Below, piece by piece: positions 1 through 12,642 of a DNA stretch of 64,000 nucleotides. Positions within the stretch are counted from its first letter, which is position 1; every line of letters begins with the position of its first letter. The notes beneath the pieces are model-generated. The model saw nothing but the letters and a program-made list of their open reading frames with translations. It was not told where the DNA came from and made no database searches. A program made the position numbers and the translations under genes. This stretch comes from Coffea arabica (lineage: Eukaryota > Streptophyta > Magnoliopsida > Gentianales > Rubiaceae): positions 4,526,001-4,590,000 of the forward strand of contig NC_092329.1 in the NCBI RefSeq assembly GCF_036785885.1, given 5' to 3'.

Positions 1-3000
1 TCTATTTTTTAAAAATAAGTTTTTCAAATACAAGTTTTTCTAAAGATGCGTAGTAATTTATCTATGCGAGATTTTTTTTTTCTGATCAAAATATACAGGG
101 CTAATAAGTTACAACTAGTGCTCCGGAAGACTGAATATCAATTTGTGGTAATCCAGGGGGAGGTAAAAATTGGTACTACAGAGTAATTTTGGTAGTTATA
201 ATCTTTATTACACGAGGCAAAAACAAACAATTTCAATGGAAATTTAATAGCTACCTATCTTAGACAACCCCGTTGTTAATCTTAGAACAATAATCTATTT
301 GATCTTATAGAAGACAAAAAAAGGGTAAAATTATACAATGTTAAAACCTGCAAAACAAACTCATTACGTTAAAACATTTCTATCGTGAGATGATGAGGTA
401 CATTTTGTACCACATTGAATTGTCATCCATTAAAGAAATGGTTGTCTTTTTTCCATTTAAAGGTTTGGTTAAAAATTAGAACTGCTCATTGATTGTTTAA
501 TTGGTTGCAAATTGCAATGACAAAAATAAGAGGTTAGACATGGATTCTCTAGTTTTTTGTTTGTTTCCTATTTGGCGTCTTTCAAGTGAGGCCAGAAAAA
601 TTAATCATCAGGAGAAGAAGAGCTGTGTTTGGGGGGGGGGGGGGGGGGGGGTGGGGTGTTTCATCAATGGCAATTGACTTCTGTAATGTACACCCACTAG
701 CCAGCTTTTGGGGGTTTCCTAAAATGATGAGGTGGTAAAATGGATGCAAGGCTTGAGAAATTTGGCAATGGGATTGATAAAAAGGACAGTAGGCAGACAA
801 ACCAATTTTCAGTAATCATGAGATAACGTGCGCTTTCTCTTTTAGATATCTGGCTCTGCTTTATGGTTTCTAGTTGGGCATTTGCCTTGTTATGGTAATT
901 CCAGGGTCCCTGAATAAAATGTGCATAAATTCTTGTTTTGATCTGACACCTAACAAAACGAGCACTAACTGCGAAATTTCTTTTGATTTTACTGCAATTT
1001 GAAGAATAAGGAAATTCTAGCAATCATTTTTGGCTTCATTCTGATGGCAATATGTTGAATTCTCTCCATAGAGATATTAGAAATGAGTTTATTAAGTTGC
1101 TCTAAACATTATTAATTCACGCTTATACTATATGCTTTTGCGGGTTACTGAGTTTAATACTTTCCCTGTTTTTATAGTAATCCACAGAATCAATCTTTAA
1201 GTTATTTTAAAGGGTTTTTCTAACGGATGTTTTTAAAAGCACGCGTTAACATAACAAATATTCATCTAACTCACTATATATATACACATAATAACAATTA
1301 TTATCTTGTCTTATATTTATATACTTTTATTATTTAATTGTACCTGCCCTCTCTTGTATTTATTTACTTTTCTTAATTAATTTTATATTTTTAAAAATAT
1401 AACACTTAAAATATATCTTAACGGGTGCCCTATGGCACCTATCAGACAAACTGTACTTTAAAATGTTAGAATTACAAAGTGAGCCGGGTTTTTTATTCTC
1501 TCTCTCTCTCTTTTAACTATAAGTAACTTTGAGGTTTCTTTTGCCGAAAATAAAAACAACCAGACAAACAAGGAAATTAATCCTGTTTGGATTTTTATTT
1601 TTTCGAGTTTTTATAGAAAATTATATAGTAAGAATTTAACGTATATAAAGTAAAAAAGTAATTGAAAATATGTTTACGGAAACGCAAATTTTTTTTTTTT
1701 GTAAAAAGCTACAATCCGAACATTGAAAGGCAGGAGAAAGAAATTGAGAAGAGTGGCGTGGGAGTGGCTGAAATCTGAATGCAAAAGCTGCCTAATCACA
1801 TGACTGCCAATTAAAGTGTTCTGCACTTGAAAAAGAAAATTTGAAGGCTTTTCAGGGCATCCCGCAATGTCCTTACATTACGTTAACTTTAAGTTTTCAG
1901 TACCGATTTTGTTGAAGGCAATTCAATAATTTTTCAGCCAATTTTTACGGAGCCAGTCACATGCTGGTCAGGCAAGAATATGTATTTCAATTTTTATACT
2001 CCATCCTATGGAAAAATAGTTCAGTTTTGATTTTTTTTTTTTTTTTGGGTCATCTAAAGAATGCTAGAAATCAATTGAGGCCTCACAAAGCATACATCAA
2101 GGGTTATGATTAGAAATCCAAAATGCAACGGTCCAATTCTAGGGTGCACGATTATCATTCAAGAATGAGGTAGTTGAGCATATTAAAGTTGAGCACAAAG
2201 CCAGAAAAATGGCCTAAATCCCAAAACCAAAAGGTCATTCCCAATCACTTTCACGGCCACACGTAGATTTGACACTCACTCAATTCTTTTAAGTATGTGA
2301 TTGCCAGAGTAGGTGGTGATTAAGCGATCAAACATGGTCTTCTTATTTAAAGACATTTTGTTTGCTTCCTTGATTTCATATCTCTGGTTTAGTTCAAATT
2401 TTATAGATCAATTGTATCATTTGACTTTGAAATCTATATGGATCTTTGTCATGTTTGATGTATTTGCTACCATTAACACAGATATCGGAATGATATTATC
2501 ATTTTATACCAAAAAAAAAAAGAAGACAATACAGTAAGCCAAAAAGTGATTCGAATATTATTTTTGGCTTAATTTTTCACAAAGTTTTTTTCTTGTAGAG
2601 ATGAACATAAGTCTTATTATATTTTATTCCTATGATTTATCCTAGTGAAAGAGGGGATGATAAATACACATGGAATTAAAAATTCAGGGGTGGGAAACCA
2701 TGATGGTGGAGGGTTGAGGGACAGACAGCTGTGATAGTTTAGGATTATGAAATAGACGTCCCACTTACAGCCACGTGAGAATGACTCCGACGACCATAAT
2801 TAACACAGTACAATTTATAATTAAGGTTTCGTAACCACAACACTTGATGCTTCCTCTTTTTTTTTTAAATTAAAAAAAATCATTTCATTCAATAAATCTG
2901 TATTAATGACAGAAACACATCAAATCAAATATGACACATATACGTACAGATATATTAATGAATAGATGCAACACATATATGTCTAATGTTCGTTCATTTA

Positions 3001-4186
3001 GTATCTAACAATGACGACCACAGAAAAAAAAAAAAAAATCTCAACCCATCTTAGACAATTAGACAGTCGATTACTTGTAAGAAACTAAAGAATTGACATT
3101 ACGCACTTGCTTCCAGATTTTATTTACATAGACAGTGACTTCAAACGACTCTTTAGAAAAATAAAAATAAAAATCACACTGTCATTATTTTAATAAGAAT
3201 CAAAAGAATTGTTTAAATTTTTTTTTTTTTTGTATGCTTTTGTTTTAAATCGCTGTTTTAATTTATCATGCAATGAGCGCTTTCCAAGTAATGAATCGGG
3301 CAAGAGACAATTGAAAAGGCAAAGGATTTAAAAAATAGATAGTAGATCAAATGTGACGCTTCCGTCTAATTATAGGTCAAAACATCATTATCACCGTGCA
3401 CGGTAAGGTTTTGTGATTTAGGAACACCCATTAAACTACTGTTATCAATAATGTGCGGATTAAATTACTGTATAGTTGCTTTCTCATTCATCAATCCTTA
3501 ATTATTGTCCTATCAAAAGTATATGAAACCAAGTAGCCAATAAGTACGGTCTTGTAAATTGTAATTATGGATGGGTCAAGAATAATGCACGTAAACTAAT
3601 TGGTTTTTCCCAACTTCATCTTTTTGTTATACTCTCAATTTTTTTGATGTCTGATTTAGATTGTGAATTCCGTGCAAGCGAAAAATGTGAAGAGAATGTT
3701 CACATTAGTCTTTTTCTTTTTCAAAATTTTAGCACAAATCTAGTTTTTCTCCTTTTTTTTTTTTTCGTTCCTTGATCAATAAGCAGTAGTGTATAATTTT
3801 GTTGAATAATAGCTGGAAGATTCTTTTGTTATACTTAAATTGGCTTTTCGCATACAAAAAAAAAAAAAAAAAAAACTTTTTTTTTGAGAGTTGGTAAGAG
3901 CTTTTGGTTTGCAGTTTAACCGATTTGATCAGTTCAATTTCAGTTTAAAATTTTAATCATTTTTTATTTATTTTAGTATTAAAAATTTAAATACAATTGA
4001 AAATTTCTTTTTCAAAAAATAAAGATTTAGTGAATTCTATTTGACCTTTCTAGTTTTACTTGGTCCAATCGGTTCTTGACCGAGTTTGATGGATTTAATT
4101 GAATTTTTGGATTAAAATAGACTGCAAAAATGGTTGGTTTATAGGTTAGGGCAGTCCGATCTGGTTTTTCAAAACATTGGTTGTTA

Positions 4187-4188
<2 letters not shown>
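1..4188. other. Intergenic, no recognisable gene
   Basis: No frame here resembles a known protein and no exon chain could be built. The DNA is AT-rich with many poly-A and poly-T runs and one G21 homopolymer at 631-651. A short element-like segment at about 1583-1712 starts with a TGTTTGGAT-type end and finishes near ATCCGAACA, which resembles small MITE ends seen elsewhere in the window, but no target-site duplication was found. Confidence 0.6.
631..651. repeat. Poly(G) tract, G21
   Basis: An unbroken run of 21 G residues. Long G runs are prone to length error in sequencing and to slippage in vivo, so the exact length should not be trusted. A similar G14 run lies at 6827-6840 and a C16 run at 55065-55080. 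Confidence 0.9.

Positions 4189-4254
<66 letters not shown>
4189..4254. repeat. (AT)33 microsatellite
   Basis: A perfect AT dinucleotide repeat of 66 bases. It creates a spurious open frame of alternating Tyr-Ile. It is likely highly variable in length between individuals. Confidence 0.97.
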
Positions 4255-4256
<2 letters not shown>

Positions 4257-4299
4257 TTTGAGTTGTTTAATAACTAAGATCATGAATGATTTAATTAAG

Positions 4300-4835
4300 G
4301 ATAACACCACTTTGCATTTCCCAAAGTTGTACTACTTTTTCGCTTTACACCTTAAATTTCAATTTCTAATACTTGACACCCTAAATTCTCAATTTCAGAG
4401 ACGTTACATTCTAAACTCTCAAATTAATTCTATTTATATCCAATCAACAATAAAGTTAGCAAAATTAACAGAACAAAAAATCACAAAAATCAATGACGAT
4501 GTGCTTAAAGTGGTCAAAAGATTAAAGGGATCACAACTAAAACAAAATAATACCTTGTTGTTTATTTGAACTGTCTTTTTATCTCAGTTAATTTTGTTAA
4601 CAATAATATATTTGTTATTACATGGAACAAACTTTTGACCAGTTTGTTCTACGCACAATCCCTTTGATCTTTTTGATCATTCCCAACATATTGTCATTAA
4701 TAACCGGAGAATTTATAATGTAAAGTATCTCAAATTGAGAGTTTAATGTGTAAAGCGTCTAAAATTAAAAATTAAAGTTTAAGATGCAAAATGAAAAAGT
4801 TGCACGAGTTGAGAGGTACAATGTGGAATTAGTAC
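4300..4835. mobile_element. Foldback MITE-like element
   Basis: The left part (a stretch with ACTTTTTCGCTTTACACC and repeated CTCAATTTC phrases) is imperfectly complementary to the right part (about 4700-4835, with AATTGAGAGTTTAATGTGTAAAGC). The arms exceed 100 bases with many mismatches. There is no coding capacity and no convincing target-site duplication, so the ends are approximate. Probably an old non-autonomous DNA element of Mutator or similar type. Confidence 0.5.
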
Positions 4836-5182
4836 TCTGTTTAAGTGCAAACCTGACTTGAAGTAGTGGTCGTACATGGAAATACTAAGCGTTGTGGCAC
4901 AATGCCTTGAGTAATCGACATTGAACTTGAAGTACAACTGTAGAAGGAAAATAAGTGCTAATGAATTTGTACATACCAATAGTATACCACTATGTTCTTA
5001 CAGTCATATAGTACTTCAATTCTAGCGACCTTCATTTTCAATGATATCTGTAAAGCCAGCCTCTTTTTTTTTTTTTTTTTTTTTTTTCTTTTTTGTAGTA
5101 CTATTGGCTATAAGAGACTTAGCAGCTTAGGACCACTAGTAGCACATAAAACGAATTGAGAAGGGTCTAATGTAATTTCGAG

Positions 5183-5334
5183 TGTGTTTGGATAATAAAT
5201 TATTTGAGATAATTTTGTGAAAAAATACTGTAACATATTTTTGATGTGATGTAGGTAAAATAAAAAAGTGATTAAAAAATGTGTTGATGATACAAGAAAG
5301 TCAATGTATTTAAATAATGTGCATTCCAAACACA
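5183..5334. mobile_element. Small MITE with TGTGTTTGGA ends
   Basis: Starts TGTGTTTGGATAA and ends TTCCAAACACA, a 10-base terminal inverted repeat around an AT-rich core of about 130 bases. No clear target-site duplication. The same kind of end is found at about 43351-43501, so it is probably one of many copies of a short MITE group. Confidence 0.5.
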
Positions 5335-7433
5335 TCTTGGACTCTAAAGTAACAGTTTATGTGAAAAACAAAACTTGCTTAAACTTGTCATGGTTTAAAC
5401 AAATAAATTCCGGCTAGTAAATTTTAAGAATTTTAAGCAAACGAGAAATTTACTAGGAATCTCCAACTCCTACTCGACCTACATTTGTACTTAACAAGTA
5501 ACACCATCGTAGAGATGAGAAGGCCATGTTCGTGTAAAATGGCAAACATGCATCAATGCACAGTGTTTACCGACGCAAAGAAACGGTGGCGTTTCACTTA
5601 CTTTTACATTCCACCCGACAGAGATGCTTCCCGCGGTGTCCTCCTCTCGACAGACGAAATGTCGATCTCAAGAAAGCCAGCTAAATTTTCCAAGTCAATA
5701 CTCCTTCCTATCACCACCAATCTGGCTACCATAGTACTACTTTACTATGCTGCTTAATAGAGCCAGGCTACAGTTTTCAATTATTCGAGTTAGATTGATT
5801 GATTGATAAATAATGGTTTGCAATTTGCATCACTTTGTCCAAAGTCTGCAGAAATGCAATCTCAACAGTAACAAGGGGAATAAATTAACTCTGAACCCAG
5901 CTCAGAGCAAAAGTACACCTCCTGTTGTGGCATCTGATCACCATAAATAAATGAAGGAACACGAACAAATTAAATGCAGATATTTTCTTCTTGGCTCTCT
6001 TATAAAAATACTTTAGGAGTCTCCCTTTCTTCATTTTCTCTTCCTTGTTATTTACCAAATGCTTACCGAGTTACCAAACTAACCTAGTGGAAAAGAAGCT
6101 TCAATTTACAAGTATGATTTGTTACTCTACTACAACATGGTATAATGCACTTACTTGTTTTCAAAACGATCAATTCCCAATGAGAACAAGGAAAATCTTT
6201 CCTTTCCATCTTTCTGTTTATGTCCCGCGGGATACCAACATGGCAAGTAAAATGTCATGGATCAATTACCAAAATAAACAAAACTGATATTTCTCCCATG
6301 ATTTGACTCGTTCTCTGTTAATGTTTCTTTTCATAGTCCCGATCATGCTCTAAAGTATGATATGCTGTTAACACAATCCAAACACTTTAAACCACTCTAA
6401 TTGGACAATAATTCTTAGTAGTATTAGATAGTGATCATCAATCAGGTACAAGCGCTTTTCATTTGATTTGATTCCTTAGGAGGCCATTCATTTCTATCCA
6501 ATTGGAAAAAAGAACATCAGAACCTTTTAGTTCTCAAATCCAATTATTAAAGCTAAAGTGAGGAAAAAAGTTTGTGTGAAGAAACCATCTAAAGGGTCAT
6601 AGGAACTTTGGCAACTTACCAAAACTAATATGTTGCAGTCGCAATTAAAAAGGATACATAACTATAAATGCCACTACGGCATGATTTACTAGTTCATGCT
6701 TTACCATCTACATTTTTTGACATTCTCATGATTGATCAGAAGAATTGGACTAAATTTCGTACAGAGCAATTGGGAGACCAAAGGAAACCAATAATAAATA
6801 AAAATTTACAGGATTTTTTTTGGGGAGGGGGGGGGGGGGGTTGGGGGTATTTGACCCTTCACCAAAACCATCACCCGCAATTAAGATTGGATCTTAAATT
6901 TCTACTTGTTTGGTCCTATTCTGGAAGGTGTATCATTAGATACAGATAAAGATGATGATGATGATCCTCCCAATTCCAAGAGGACCACGAGGACCATACA
7001 TACAAACATGAGTGAGTGTTACGGATGCAGGATCAATTGTTGCTGTTAAAGTTTCCTCAATGTGGGGACTCTTCTTTATTTTCTTTCTTTCTTTTTCCTT
7101 TCTAGTGCCTGACGAGACTCCTCGCCCCTTTTTTTTGCTCCCTCCCTTTTGATATGGTGAAATTTGTGTCATAGTCATGCTACCCAAATCATTGTACCTC
7201 ATCCATTTAAAGCTTATTCACTTCTATCAATGTATTTCTTCGTCTTTCAAATCAATTATCTTATCGGCTTATCTCCTTACCGTAGGAAATAGTTTTTAAT
7301 AATTAGACATACACCACTGAAAACATTTTTGCAGCACAATCTCCCCACGACAATCAAGACTCAAAGAATACTTGGAATCTAATGAGAAACCTTATCACAT
7401 CTCAGTAACCCCGTCAACCACCCTTTTTTTCTT
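5335..7433. other. Intergenic, unassigned open frames only
   Basis: Open frames of 80-93 codons occur (for example 5485-5757, plus strand), but none has a recognisable domain, signal sequence or splice context. I see no gene. A G14 homopolymer sits at 6827-6840. Confidence 0.5.
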
Positions 7434-7856
7434 GGGTAAAATATACTTTAAACCCTGCGATTTAGTAATTTTTCATATAACTTCCTCATAGTTTTAAAAA
7501 CTATACGTAACCTCCTTATAGTTTAGACTGAAGTGTCAATGTGACAAAAATGATCCTCTATAACGGAATCCTAAAAAAATATCAAGAATATCCTTGTTTA
7601 AAAACTAAAATGGTTTATCATATAACTCCCTTATGATTTTCAAAATATATACATAACCCTTCTGTGATTATTTAATAATTTTTAACTTCATAAAATGATA
7701 CTTTTGACATTTTAATTGATTCCATTATGGAATGCAAATTTCGTGACTTTCACACTTTAGTCCAAATTATGAGAGGGGTTATATATAGTTTTTGAAATCA
7801 CAAGAAAGTTATGTGAAAAAACGCTAAACCACAGGCGGTAAAGTATATTTTACCCA
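7434..7856. mobile_element. MULE-like MITE with terminal inverted repeats over 45 bp
   Basis: The left end GGGTAAAATATACTTTA and the right end TAAAGTATATTTTACCC are inverted copies, and complementarity continues inward for about 50 bases with mismatches. The flanks are T-rich. If the element is 7434-7856, the 9 bases on either side agree at 8 of 9 positions, which would suit a Mutator-type insertion, but the low complexity makes this weak. No coding capacity. Confidence 0.6.
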
Positions 7857-8048
7857 TTTTTTGTTAAAAAAAATTCCTTATTAGCAATTGCATGGTCTAG
7901 GTTAGACATTAAAATAGTTTATTCTTTGGATTAATTTTTCTTATATTGATACATAAGTATAACACCAGTAAATTTTAATACATAGCACATATCTATGCAA
8001 GAAAGTTTCATCTTTATTCTTAACTAAGTAACTTTCGTGCCCTGTAAC

Positions 8049-11021
8049 TAGGGGTGTTTTGCAAATCGAGCCGCTCGCGATCCGTGCCTTGTAACTAGGG
8101 GTGTTTTGCAAATCGAGCCGCTCGCGATCGCGTGACAGTCCCACTTTCCCCTTAGGCGAACCAGAGGGTTCGGCGGGCCGCCTGCCCAGCTCTCGCCGGA
8201 ACTCAGTCGTTCACTACAGTCCTCAATTAAATTACAAGATATATCTCAAATTTACATCAAATTCTCCAAGAATTACATATCACAAACGAAGCGGAAACTA
8301 ATCACTTGCACTATCAACTAAAACCTCAGGATATCAAAGCAATACAAGTCGCGAATAAAACAAAGATCCTCCATTCTCATATAAATACAAGTACAAGCAC
8401 GGTCTCAAATATTACACAAGGTCGAACTAAAACTTCAACGGTACAGTGGATCATCCAACTATTCACACGGAGAACTTTAATACAAACGTTTCCTTCGCCT
8501 CGAGCCCTGTGGAGGGGAATAAAATATTTTTGGGGTGAGCTAGAAACTCAGAAGCAGTCATCAAATATATTTCACAGTAATGTATTTCAATGATGCCATG
8601 ATTCAGAGATCAAATGTACGTCTTTTGCTCTCGTGAGCCAGTGAAATCATAGCACTTGAACACCCAACGCTCAAATAGATCATTTAACATTAACAGTAAG
8701 AGGGAGCCCCTTTTTTAGCTCCGGAGCCATTTGCTCCCAGTGAACAGAGGTGGAGACGTTGGTGTTCAGCACAAGACTCCCCAAGAACTCCGTGAAGCCA
8801 AATCATATCATGAATTCACATGCAAGCACGCATGATATGCAGTCGAGTACATAATGCAAGAAAACGTTCGAAAGTAACTTTGGAAACAGTTTAGGGTCAC
8901 TCACCTCCACGGCTCAGAAATTATCCATCATATAACATTGCCTTGTCAAATCCAAGTTTTAGTTCACAAACTCAATGCAAACAAGTCCTTTCAAAGTTCG
9001 GACAGCACTTCCCCTTGTCTTTCTTTACTTTTCCAGCCATCAAGGCTTCATTATTTTTCTCATTCAAACCAAAGGTACACACATAACAAGAAGTTCATTC
9101 AATAGCCATTCAGCAAGCTCCCAGTAGTACAAGTACAAGTCAAGTTAGGGAAAAGTCCGGAAATGAAAGTTAACCTCAAAATCAGAAAAATAGTTTTTGA
9201 CATCATTTTGCGGTTTTGGCACCAATGGCACTACGATTATCGGATGAAGGTACAAGATCCACCATTTCGAAGCTAAGAGATAGGGATACAATATTGCAGA
9301 AGGTCACTCAGCCCAGTTTCGAGTGTAACTAGGTCAAAAATACAATATACTACACCAGAACCGCAAAAACAGGTTCACAGAACGCATTCTGGTGCAAACA
9401 TCATAAATCAGACTACCTAAGTCCAAATCCAGAAATTCCAAAGCCATACGAAAGCTAAGAAACAGGGATACAATTCATCAGAAGACCTCAACAACCAATT
9501 CCGAAGCATTCCCAACCAAAATAACCCATTACAGAAGCAATTCTCAAATTCGAGTAGAAACAGGGCAGCAAGGGTAATTCCGTCTTTTCACAAGCTACGC
9601 TGCTCCGATTGACCTGAAATTTTGTAGGAACCTCTAAAATATCATTCCCTACAACTTTTATGTTTTAACCCAAGGTCAATTCGGCCTCTAACTATGAGCT
9701 AAAAAATCGGGCAGAATGTAGGAACATGAACCCTAGTTTTCCAATTTTTCTTCCAAAACAGAAATTTCCAGCAATTAACCACTTTTTCTACCTTCTAGCT
9801 TCCTTCAATACCATTTTCATTCATCATACATGACCACATAATCATATTCATATGAAAACAGAAAAATTCCCAATAATTATAAAACGTCACCAATTCAACC
9901 AAAATCAAGATATCTTTCACCCAATCACACATTTAATCAACACAACTCATTACTTTGACATTATCAAGACCAAAGGAAGCATTCCCTAGCTACTCACCTT
10001 GAAATGCAAGAAAAGGAACAACTTGGCACCTTAATCCTCCAAGCAACTCCACTAATCACCTTAAACTAGCTTAGCAACTCACTTTTGTGGAGAAATTTGG
10101 AATTTAACGGGTAGGTTTGCAAGATTCAAGCTAGAAATGAAGGAAAATTGAAGAAACTCTCTCTCTCTTTCTCTCCTCCATGGCCGGCCAACAAGAATGA
10201 AATAAGAAGAGATTTTTGGGTCAATTTTGTTATATGGTAAAGGTAAAGTTAAATGGTCAAAGTCAAGAGTGAATAGATGGTGACACTTGTCACCTTTAGG
10301 TTTAAAACTTATCTTTTTGTCTCTCTAATACAAATCTCTTAGCACCTTGTAAAATAATCTCACTTAATACAAAACTCCAACAAGTTGTCAAAAATATATT
10401 GCATTTACAGCATTTGCGGGTCCCACGTTCATAATACACTTCAAAATTAACGTGGACTAACTTGTATCAAGAAAATGATTTGAAAACTATATTCCCTTAT
10501 AAAAATGTATAGGAAATTAATATATTGAAGAAAGGCATAAAATTATAGACAAGGAAACAAAATAATGTCTCTAAAATATTTAAAAATTTTTGATTTCTCA
10601 CACTCATTCTTTCGGGGCGTCACAGGCTCGAATACGAGCAGCCGCTCTCCTCGAATACGAGCTCGACTCGAGCTCGTCAATATCGAGCTCGAGCTCAAAA
10701 ACATTAAGCTCGTTGGCTCGCGAGCTCAATTATATATATATTTTTTATTTTTTATTTTAATAGTAAAATTACATATATATCCCTAATATTTTATTATTTG
10801 TTAAAAAAATTATTGTTTTATTCATTTTTAAAAATAAATAATTATTTTTCATTTTTTAAAAATAAAATAATAATAATTATTTTTTTATTTTTTAAACTCG
10901 AGCTCAAGCTTGATATTTTGAGCTCGTCGAGTTCGAGCTCAAGTTCGAGTTTCACAAAATTAACTCGAGCTCGGCTCGATTAGCCAAAAATCGACTGGAG
11001 CTCGATTCGTTTGCACCCCTA
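8049..11021. mobile_element. hAT-type non-autonomous element rich in GAGCTCGA, interrupted
   Basis: Starts TAGGGGTGTTTTGCAAATCG and ends CGATTCGTTTGCACCCCTA, an imperfect terminal inverted repeat. It is flanked by a perfect 8-bp duplication CCTGTAAC at 8041-8048 and 11022-11029. TAGGG-type ends and 8-bp duplications are characteristic of the hAT superfamily. The sub-terminal DNA (8049-8132 and 10625-11021) is packed with CTCGAG and GAGCTCGA words and codes for nothing. The first part of the left end is repeated with a period of 47 bases (8049 and 8096). The middle (8133-10624) looks like a separate later insertion. Confidence 0.8.
8133..10624 (-). mobile_element. Probable solo LTR of a Ty3/gypsy element (reversed)
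   Basis: Read on the minus strand this block starts TGTGACGCCCCGAAAG and ends GGGACTGTCA, so it has the TG...CA limits of an LTR. Starts of TGTGACG(C/A)CCCGAA type are familiar from large gypsy LTRs of plants (Tekay/Del group). It has no internal coding region and no second copy nearby. It lies inside the GAGCTCGA-rich hAT element. I could not find a matching 5-bp target duplication (TCGCG on the left, GGCTC on the right), so the ends or the solo-LTR reading may be off. Confidence 0.5.
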
Positions 11022-11294
11022 CCTGTAACATGGTCTATGTGATATCAAAAAAAAGAAAGAAAGAAAGAAAGGTCTATGTGAATATTTTGCAAATAAAAGT
11101 CACCCTTGGGTGGAAATTTACAGAAACTCCCCACCGCTCCTCTCGTGCACTACATTAGAGGCCTCTCAAGTGGAAATCTGTCCTATTCAAACCAATTGGA
11201 GTAATTTCTATAATTTCTAGTGTGTTAACACATTCAACTAATTTGTCGATCACACCATCGATCACACCAAAACTATACCAGTTGATACCAAATG

Positions 11295-12637
11295 TGTAGA
11301 ATCCAAAAATTCTAACAAAAATATATGGGAGATATATTTCATAAAATCAATGCATATGGAGAGGTAATTTACATACATAAAAATATGTATGCGAGAAGAG
11401 AAATAATATCAACAATAATTTATTAATTACTTCATAAGAACAAAACTCTCAATTTTTCTCAATGCTTCACTCTTCTCAACTAAACATAATAATATAACTC
11501 CCTATTTATAGATTAGATGACTTGATAAATAAGTTTTATAACCGTAAGAAATTTTCTAATAAGATACTAATTTCTAAACAATAAAACTAACATAACTTGA
11601 CTCTAATAGAATTACTAAAATCTTAACTTGACTAAAACTTACTAAATAACAACATAAAATATTTCTAATTTTGATTTTTGATTTAATATGCCAACATTGC
11701 CTCCCTAAAATCAAGTTCTCTTTTGGATCAGGTTCACCATCATCATAGAGACATCAGGTTCACCATCGTCACAATCAATAATCTCTCTTGATTTTCGCTG
11801 CAATATTCCACGTACTTGGACAGATTTATCTTGTTGCTCAACTTATTTTTTTGCGAAAATAATTTATGCTTCTAGATAGACTGTTTTTGTCACCCAATTT
11901 GATGTCAATTTATTGACAATTCATTTTGTGATTTTCATAATCACAATTCAACTGATAGGATTATTCTCCGATCTCTGTTGTAACATCCGCAATCAATCAA
12001 TCTAACAATTCTCAAACCAATCTTATGGTCCAATCCTCACAAACTAGACACTCCATGACCAACCTTGTGGTCTAACTCGATCAACTAATTTTTTCGCAAA
12101 ATTTTTGTACTCTAATTCTGACAGCAAAAAATAGTCACAATTAACCCTTATAATCGGGTTAATTCTTCAATGTCTACAGGCACCGCAGCATCAATTTCTT
12201 GAACCTAGGGCTCTGATACTAGATTTAGAATCCAAAAAATCAACCCAAAAACTTATTGGAGATATATTTGATAAAATCAATGTATATGGGGGGAGGCAAT
12301 TCACACACATAAAAATATGTGTGGGAGAAGAGGAATAATATCAACAATAATCTATTAATCACATCATAAGAACAAAGCTCTCAATTCTTCTCAATCTTTC
12401 TCAATCCTTCACTCTTCTCAACTAAACATAATAATATGACTCCCTCTTTATAAACTAGATGATTTGATAAACAAGTTTTACAACCATAAGAAATTTTCTA
12501 ATAAGATACTAATTCCTAAATAATAAAACTAATATAATTTGACTCCAATAGAATTACTAAAATCCTAACTTAACTAAAATTTACTAAATAATAATATAAA
12601 ATATTTCTAATTTGAGTCTTGATTTAATATGCCAACA
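11295..12637 (-). mobile_element. TRIM-like short LTR retrotransposon, no coding region
   Basis: Two direct repeats, 11295-11696 (402 bp) and 12224-12637 (414 bp), flank an internal region of only 527 bp. On the minus strand each repeat starts TGTTGGCATATTAAATC. The right-hand repeat is followed at 12208-12222 by a sequence reading TAGTATCAGAGCC on the minus strand, one mismatch from the usual initiator-Met tRNA primer site. A purine-rich AGGGAGGCAA lies just before the other repeat. A 5-bp duplication AAATG sits at 11290-11294 and 12638-12642. The repeats differ at several positions, so the insertion is not recent. It must depend on another element for proteins. Confidence 0.88.
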
Positions 12638-12642
12638 AAATG

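Noticed and set aside
4177-4569. 130-codon frame starting with alternating Ile-Tyr
   Set aside because: Created by the (AT)33 microsatellite; the remainder lies in a foldback element.
7434-7856. Rho-independent terminator-like hairpins
   Set aside because: The inverted repeats are the ends of a MITE in a eukaryotic genome; bacterial terminators do not apply.
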